This document shows positions 59,964 through 64,000 of a DNA stretch of 64,000 nucleotides, one piece after another; the stretch's first letter is position 1; each line of letters starts with the position of its first letter. The notes under the pieces were generated by a model. That model was not told the origin of the DNA and did no database searches. It saw only the letters and a list, made by a program, of their open reading frames with translations. The stretch is taken from contig NZ_QEHR01000003.1 in assembly GCF_003095375.1 (NCBI RefSeq), positions 124,001 through 188,000 on the forward strand, written 5' to 3'. This DNA comes from Marixanthomonas spongiae (lineage in GTDB: Bacteria; Bacteroidota; Bacteroidia; Flavobacteriales; Flavobacteriaceae). Both the position numbers and the translations under genes were made by a program.

Positions 59964-60947
59964 ATGTTCAAAACACTTCAAAATAAAACGATTCTAGTAA
60001 CAGGCGGAGCTGGGTTCATTGGCTCAAATCTTTGTGAAGCCCTTCTTGAAATTGGCAGCACCGTAATTTGCCTCGACAACTTTGCTACCGGACATAAAAA
60101 CAACATCGCGCCGTTTCTTTCCGAAGAAAATTTCAGCTTCATTGAAGGCGATATCCGGGATTTAAAAACCTGTCAAGATGCCTGTAAAGGGGTCGATTTT
60201 GTCTTGCACCAAGCGGCTTTAGGGTCGGTTCCCCGGTCTATTGAAGATCCCATAACCAGTAATGAGGTCAATATTTCCGGTTTCTTGAATATGCTGGTTG
60301 CCGCTCGGGACAACAACGTAAACCGGTTTGTATATGCGGCCAGCTCTTCTACCTATGGCGATTCCGAAAGCCTTCCGAAGGTAGAGGAAACCATCGGCAA
60401 ACCGCTATCGCCTTATGCCATCACCAAGTACGTGAATGAACTGTATGCCGATAATTTTAAACGCACCTACAATTTAGACACTATCGGGTTACGGTATTTC
60501 AACGTATTTGGCCGCCGGCAAGACCCCAATGGCGCGTATGCTGCGGTCATTCCGAAGTTTGTAATTCAGTTTATGAATCACGAAAGCCCTACCATCAATG
60601 GCGATGGCACATTTTCACGGGATTTTACCTATATCGATAATGTAGTGCAGATGAATTTGTTGGCCATTTCAACCGATAACCAAAACGCCTTGAACGAGGT
60701 GTACAACACGGCCGTTGGCGATAGAACGACCATTAAATCCATGGCCGAAGACTTGCGCACCTATTTGGCTGCTTACGATCCTAAAATCGCTGACCTTGAA
60801 ATAAAGTACGGCCCCAATAGAAAAGGGGACATTCCGCATTCGTTGGCATCAATAGATAAAGCAAAACAAAATTTAAACTACCAGCCCTCCCATACATTTA
60901 AAGAAGGCTTGCAAGAAGCGGTGGATTGGTACTGGAAACATTTGTAG
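59964..60947 (+). CDS. SDR-family nucleotide-sugar epimerase (UDP-GlcNAc 4-epimerase-like)
   Basis: 327 residues from the ATG at 59964 (MFKTLQNKTILVTGGAGFIG). It has the Rossmann motif TGGAGFIGSNLCEALL, the catalytic Ser-rich strand AASSSTYGD and the Tyr-x3-Lys in YAITKYVNEL, plus LGSVPRSIEDP and FGRRQDPNGAYAAVIP, which resemble WbpP/TviC UDP-N-acetylglucosamine 4-epimerases. It would make UDP-GalNAc from UDP-GlcNAc. The next gene, a UDP-sugar dehydrogenase, is the usual partner. It has its own promoter, and a 339-bp repeat-containing gap separates the two. Confidence 0.87.
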   Translation: MFKTLQNKTILVTGGAGFIGSNLCEALLEIGSTVICLDNFATGHKNNIAPFLSEENFSFIEGDIRDLKTCQDACKGVDFVLHQAALGSVPRSIEDPITSNEVNISGFLNMLVAARDNNVNRFVYAASSSTYGDSESLPKVEETIGKPLSPYAITKYVNELYADNFKRTYNLDTIGLRYFNVFGRRQDPNGAYAAVIPKFVIQFMNHESPTINGDGTFSRDFTYIDNVVQMNLLAISTDNQNALNEVYNTAVGDRTTIKSMAEDLRTYLAAYDPKIADLEIKYGPNRKGDIPHSLASIDKAKQNLNYQPSHTFKEGLQEAVDWYWKHL

Positions 60948-60950
60948 GTT

Positions 60951-61030
60951 TTGGACTGGGAGGTTGTTTAGGGACTTGGAGAAGAGGCGACTCGGGGGAC
61001 TTGGGAAAGAGGTGACTTGGGGATGGGGAG
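60951..61030. repeat. Degenerate octamer repeat in the epimerase-dehydrogenase spacer
   Basis: On the minus strand, units close to CCAAGTCA, CCTCTTTC, CCAAGTCC recur about every 8 bp. The same CCAAGTCC and CCAGTCAC units form the array inside the dehydrogenase gene 500 bp away, in opposite orientation. The remaining gap to 61286 holds a GTTTGTAGGAA copy and the promoter motif. Confidence 0.6.
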
Positions 61031-61225
61031 CGTTGATGAGTGGAACATGAATTAGACACCTTGACGAACAGTATTCTTGAAATGGCTATCATTGCAACCC
61101 ATGACCCCCACCCCTGCTGCATAAAAACAAGACCAGTTTGTAGGAATGGCCGTCAAAATGACCATTCATCCAGAAAAATGGACATTATAACAGCTTAACT
61201 GCCTCAAAAAGACAGTAATTATACG

Positions 61226-61233
61226 TAAGTTTG
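61226..61233 (+). promoter_or_regulatory. -7 box of the dehydrogenase-wecB operon
   Basis: TAAGTTTG, matching TAnnTTTG, 53 bp before the ATG at 61287. No clear -33 element. Confidence 0.45.
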
Positions 61234-61286
61234 CATCCTCAAAAAAAGGAACAGCAAACACCTATCTGAAAGTAGCACCTAACACT

Positions 61287-62654
61287 ATGGATAAAGCACT
61301 TAAATCTAATACCGGCGGCGCGCCATCGCCCAAACCGGAAGCAAAAATTGCGGTCATTGGCCTCGGCTACGTAGGCTTGCCCTTGGCCCGTCTTTTTGCC
61401 ACCAAATATCCCGTGGTTGGTTTTGACATCAACCAAGAACGGGTACAAAAATTAATGGCCGGCCACGACGACACCTTGGAAGTGGAAGATAACGTCTTAC
61501 AATCGGTTTTACTAAAACAAAATCCCGTCTCCCACTCACCCAGTCACCACGTCACCAAGTCCCCCAGTTTAAAAAATGGTTTGTATTGTTCCGATGATCC
61601 CAACGACATAAAGGACTGTACCTACTACATTGTCACCGTACCCACGCCAGTGGATAAAAACAACCGCCCCGTGTTAACCCCACTCATTAAAGCCAGTGAG
61701 ACGGTTGGACGCGTTTTAAAGAAAGGCGATGTCGTTATTTATGAATCCACCGTCTATCCCGGGGCCACGGAAGAAGAATGCATTCCTGTGTTAGAAAAGG
61801 TTTCCGGCTTAACTTTCAATACCGATTTCTACGCCGGCTATTCGCCCGAACGCATCAATCCCGGGGATAAAGAACACACCGTCGATAAAATTTTAAAAGT
61901 GACGTCCGGTTCCACGCTGGAGATTGGACAACAAATTGATAATTTATATGCCTCCGTCATTACCGCAGGCACCCACCTCGCCCCTACTATTAAAGTGGCC
62001 GAAGCTGCCAAGGTAATTGAAAATTCGCAACGTGACATCAATATTGCCTTTGTGAACGAGTTGGCCAAGATTTTCAATATGATGGACATCGATACCCACG
62101 CCGTTCTAGAAGCGGCGGGCACCAAGTGGAATTTCCTTCCTTTCAAACCCGGATTGGTGGGCGGCCACTGTATAGGCGTTGACCCCTATTATTTGGCGCA
62201 AAAAGCACAAGAGTTAGGATATCACCCTGAAATCATTTTAGCTGGACGCCGTATGAACGACAGTATGGGACAATATGTGGCCAGCGAAGTGATTAAATTA
62301 ATGCTCCGCAACGACCTAAAGATAAAGAATGCCAACATTTTGGTATTGGGCATCACCTTTAAGGAAAACTGTCCCGATGTTCGTAATACTAAAGTAGTTG
62401 ATGTTATTAAACAATTAAAAGAATACGAAACCAACGTCACCATTTACGATCCTTGGGCCAACCCAGAGGAAGTTGCACACGAATATGGATTAACCACTTT
62501 AAAACGTTGCCCTACGGAAACCTACGATGCTATTGTACTTACTGTTGCTCATAATGAGTTTTTGCAATTGGATTTGAATCGATTGAAGAATGGTAATACG
62601 GTGGTGTATGATGTGAAGGGAATTTTAGAACATAAAGCACAGGCAAAGTTATAA
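61287..62654 (+). CDS. UDP-N-acetyl-hexosamine dehydrogenase (TviB/WbpO-like)
   Basis: A 455-residue UDP-sugar 6-dehydrogenase. After a short unusual N-terminal extension comes the NAD-binding [12 protein letters not shown], then [31 protein letters not shown], the [14 protein letters not shown] block, and the catalytic Cys in [11 protein letters not shown]. It oxidises a UDP-HexNAc C6 to the uronate for a polysaccharide. Residues 80-95 (His/Ser/Pro-rich) are encoded by a 48-bp octamer repeat array and are absent in ordinary homologues, where the [14 protein letters not shown]-like block follows soon after the acidic helix. Confidence 0.9.
   Translation: MDKALKSNTGGAPSPKPEAKIAVIGLGYVGLPLARLFATKYPVVGFDINQERVQKLMAGHDDTLEVEDNVLQSVLLKQNPVSHSPSHHVTKSPSLKNGLYCSDDPNDIKDCTYYIVTVPTPVDKNNRPVLTPLIKASETVGRVLKKGDVVIYESTVYPGATEEECIPVLEKVSGLTFNTDFYAGYSPERINPGDKEHTVDKILKVTSGSTLEIGQQIDNLYASVITAGTHLAPTIKVAEAAKVIENSQRDINIAFVNELAKIFNMMDIDTHAVLEAAGTKWNFLPFKPGLVGGHCIGVDPYYLAQKAQELGYHPEIILAGRRMNDSMGQYVASEVIKLMLRNDLKIKNANILVLGITFKENCPDVRNTKVVDVIKQLKEYETNVTIYDPWANPEEVAHEYGLTTLKRCPTETYDAIVLTVAHNEFLQLDLNRLKNGNTVVYDVKGILEHKAQAKL
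61524..61571 (+). repeat. In-frame 48-bp octamer array inside the dehydrogenase gene
   Basis: Six contiguous 8-bp units (for instance CCACTCAC, CCAGTCAC, CACGTCAC, CAAGTCCC) begin exactly at a codon boundary and encode 16 residues (PVSHSP... KSPSL). Because 48 is divisible by 3 the frame is kept. The units match those in the spacer at 60951-61030. Confidence 0.75.
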
Positions 62655-62656
62655 AG

Positions 62657-63766
62657 ATGAAGAAAGTTCTTATCCTTTTCGGCACCAGGCCAGAAGCTAT
62701 TAAAATGGCTCCTCTTGTAAAAGAATTTCAAAAACATCCAACTGTTTTTGAAACCAAGGTATGTGTTACCGCGCAACATCGAGAAATGTTAGATCAAGTA
62801 CTTTTTTTTTTCGATATTGCTCCAGATTACGACTTGGATTTGATGAAACCCAGTCAAAACTTATATGGCCTAACAGGAGACATAATTTCAGGATTAAAAC
62901 CGGTATTAGAAAGGTTTAAACCGAATTATGTGTTTGTTCATGGAGATACCACAACCACTATGGCAGGCAGTATAGCTTCCTTTTATAGTGGAGCAAAGGT
63001 TTGCCACATTGAAGCAGGCTTACGAACCCATGATAAATGGGCTCCTTTTCCAGAAGAAATCAATAGACAAATAACGGGCAGAATAGCAGATTTTCATTTT
63101 GCTCCTACTGAAATCTCTAAACAGAATTTACTGGTAGAAAATATTTCAGAAGAAAATATTATAGTTACTGGTAATACAGTAATCGATTCTTTATTACAAA
63201 GTGTAAAAAAAGTTTACGCCAATCCAAGTAAACTAGTTAAAGAATTGGCAGAAAGGCTTGAGGATAAAGAAGTGGTTCTGGTAACAGGGCACCGTAGAGA
63301 AAATCACGGTGATGGATTTATTCGTATCTGTGAAGCCTTGAAAGAAATAGCAGTGCAAAAGCCACAAATTAAAATAGTCTATCCTGTACATTTAAATCCA
63401 AAAGTGCAAAAGCCTGTCAATCGTATATTGAAATATATTGACAATATAATTTTAATTGATCCTTTAGCCTATCAGGATTTTATTTGGTTAATGAACCGCG
63501 CAAAATTAATCATTACAGATAGTGGTGGGGTGCAGGAAGAAGCACCTAGTTTGGGTAAACCTGTTTTGGTAATGCGCGACACTACTGAAAGGCCAGAAGC
63601 TGTAGATGCCGGAACAGTGATTCTAGTGGGCACGAAGAAAGATTTAATTGTAAAAGAGACTCTAGGTTTATTAAATAATCAAGAACGCTTTGAAAAGATG
63701 AGCCAATTACATAACCCTTATGGTGATGGCAAAGCTTCTAGTAAAATTGTACAAATATTTATGTAA
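62657..63766 (+). CDS. wecB: UDP-N-acetylglucosamine 2-epimerase (non-hydrolysing)
   Basis: A 369-residue WecB/MnaA epimerase: [15 protein letters not shown] at the N-terminus, [34 protein letters not shown] (with the catalytic Asp/Glu), [11 protein letters not shown] and [16 protein letters not shown] at the UDP-binding end. It converts UDP-GlcNAc to UDP-ManNAc, for example for ManNAcA. It begins 2 bp after the dehydrogenase stop, so both are in one operon. Codon use is clearly more AT-rich than in the preceding genes. Confidence 0.95.
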   Translation: MKKVLILFGTRPEAIKMAPLVKEFQKHPTVFETKVCVTAQHREMLDQVLFFFDIAPDYDLDLMKPSQNLYGLTGDIISGLKPVLERFKPNYVFVHGDTTTTMAGSIASFYSGAKVCHIEAGLRTHDKWAPFPEEINRQITGRIADFHFAPTEISKQNLLVENISEENIIVTGNTVIDSLLQSVKKVYANPSKLVKELAERLEDKEVVLVTGHRRENHGDGFIRICEALKEIAVQKPQIKIVYPVHLNPKVQKPVNRILKYIDNIILIDPLAYQDFIWLMNRAKLIITDSGGVQEEAPSLGKPVLVMRDTTERPEAVDAGTVILVGTKKDLIVKETLGLLNNQERFEKMSQLHNPYGDGKASSKIVQIFM

Positions 63767-63796
63767 GTATTTTTTTACTGCAATAGTTAACAAGTT

Positions 63797-64000
63797 ATGG
63801 GCTTAAAAAAGCAGACTTTTTCAGGAGTTAAATGGACTACTGCTTCCTCGTTGGTTAATGCATTAATCCAACTTATACAATTATCTATTTTAGCGCGATT
63901 ACTTAGTTCAGAAGATTTTGGGTTAATGGCTATTGTAATGGTTGTTATTGGATTCTCTCAGTTATTTATCGATATGGGCGTCTCAAATGCTATTATTTAT
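63797..64000 (+). CDS. Wzx-type polysaccharide flippase (partial, runs off the window)
   Basis: The ATG at 63797 opens a frame that runs to the window end: 68 codons beginning MGLKKQTFSGVKWTTASSLV, then NALIQLIQLSILARLLSSED and a hydrophobic FGLMAIVMVVIGFSQLFIDM segment. This is the typical N-terminus of MOP-superfamily lipopolysaccharide/O-antigen flippases (RfbX/Wzx-like). It is 30 bp after wecB, in the same direction. The rest lies beyond the window. Very AT-rich, like wecB. Confidence 0.82.
   Translation, partial: MGLKKQTFSGVKWTTASSLVNALIQLIQLSILARLLSSEDFGLMAIVMVVIGFSQLFIDMGVSNAIIY

Overview
The window looks like chromosomal DNA of a marine-type member of the Bacteroidetes, family Flavobacteriaceae. 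Support comes from Bacteroidetes-style -7 boxes (TAnnTTTG) shortly upstream of many genes, weak Shine-Dalgarno signals, DUF6452/DUF6048, 2TM-domain, SatD/DUF3307 and DUF6952 families, a TonB-dependent receptor with an N-terminal carboxypeptidase-regulatory-like domain, and a MoxR/DUF58/SpoIIM membrane operon. No rRNA, tRNA, CRISPR array, transposase or prophage gene was seen. No single spectacular new system is obvious; the accessory interest lies in the repeats, a small VWA cluster and several enzymes with altered motifs.

Layout. 0-2.8 kb: four tandem paralogous outer-membrane beta-barrel genes, all on the minus strand. 2.9-10.2 kb: housekeeping genes (Xer recombinase, RlmD-type rRNA methyltransferase, DUF6452-DUF6048 pair, PlsC-like acyltransferase, CoA-type Nudix, cyclophilin lipoprotein, TRIC channel). 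9.5-16.3 kb: RDD gene divergent from a six-gene SpoIIM / membrane protein / DUF4129 / DUF4350 / MoxR / DUF58 operon. 16.4-18.2 kb: DUF2141, oxyR and a small conserved-looking protein. 18.3-22.8 kb: AIM24 protein and a minus-strand operon of DUF2141, a micropeptide, a TPR-like protein, a LytS-type histidine kinase fused to a 2TM domain, and three stand-alone 2TM proteins, with no response regulator. 23-27.8 kb: TonB receptor, DUF1801/YdeI protein, class III cyclase, RlmH. 28-32.4 kb: glycolytic operon pfkA-gapA-sugar kinase-pgi, followed by a candidate small RNA and tilS, DUF3307 and satD. 35.6-43.7 kb: pabB, lpdA, an S41 protease, and an Lrp regulator divergent from a Cys/Met PLP enzyme and an NhaC antiporter. 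43.9-46.1 kb: a thiol-redox block (2-Cys peroxiredoxin, thioredoxin, DUF6952, Tpx) plus dgkA. 46.4-49.5 kb: a VWA protein with two paralogous envelope proteins. 49.6-55.4 kb: ftsK, lolA-like, LptF/G-like permease, ribBA-like.

55.4-64 kb is the start of a surface-polysaccharide locus: DegT aminotransferase (minus strand), lysA, UDP-GlcNAc 4-epimerase-like SDR, UDP-sugar dehydrogenase, wecB and the beginning of a Wzx-type flippase. The enzymes fit supply of UDP-HexNAc, UDP-HexNAcA and UDP-ManNAc precursors. The spacers here are unusually long and full of repeats. GC content falls visibly from about the end of the dehydrogenase into wecB and the flippase, as is common for the variable core of such loci.

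The most unusual features are non-coding. (1) Hairpin modules with constant ends (CGAGTGA ... GTATCGAGA) but different, self-complementary stems occur at 23 kb, 57.5 kb and 59.4 kb; a block of about 240 bp is directly repeated on both sides of lysA. (2) Degenerate 7-bp and 8-bp tandem arrays lie in several spacers; one 48-bp octamer array sits in frame inside the UDP-sugar dehydrogenase gene. (3) A plus-strand promoter-like motif followed by a perfect intrinsic terminator, with no ORF between, predicts a small RNA of about 130 nt between pfkA and tilS.
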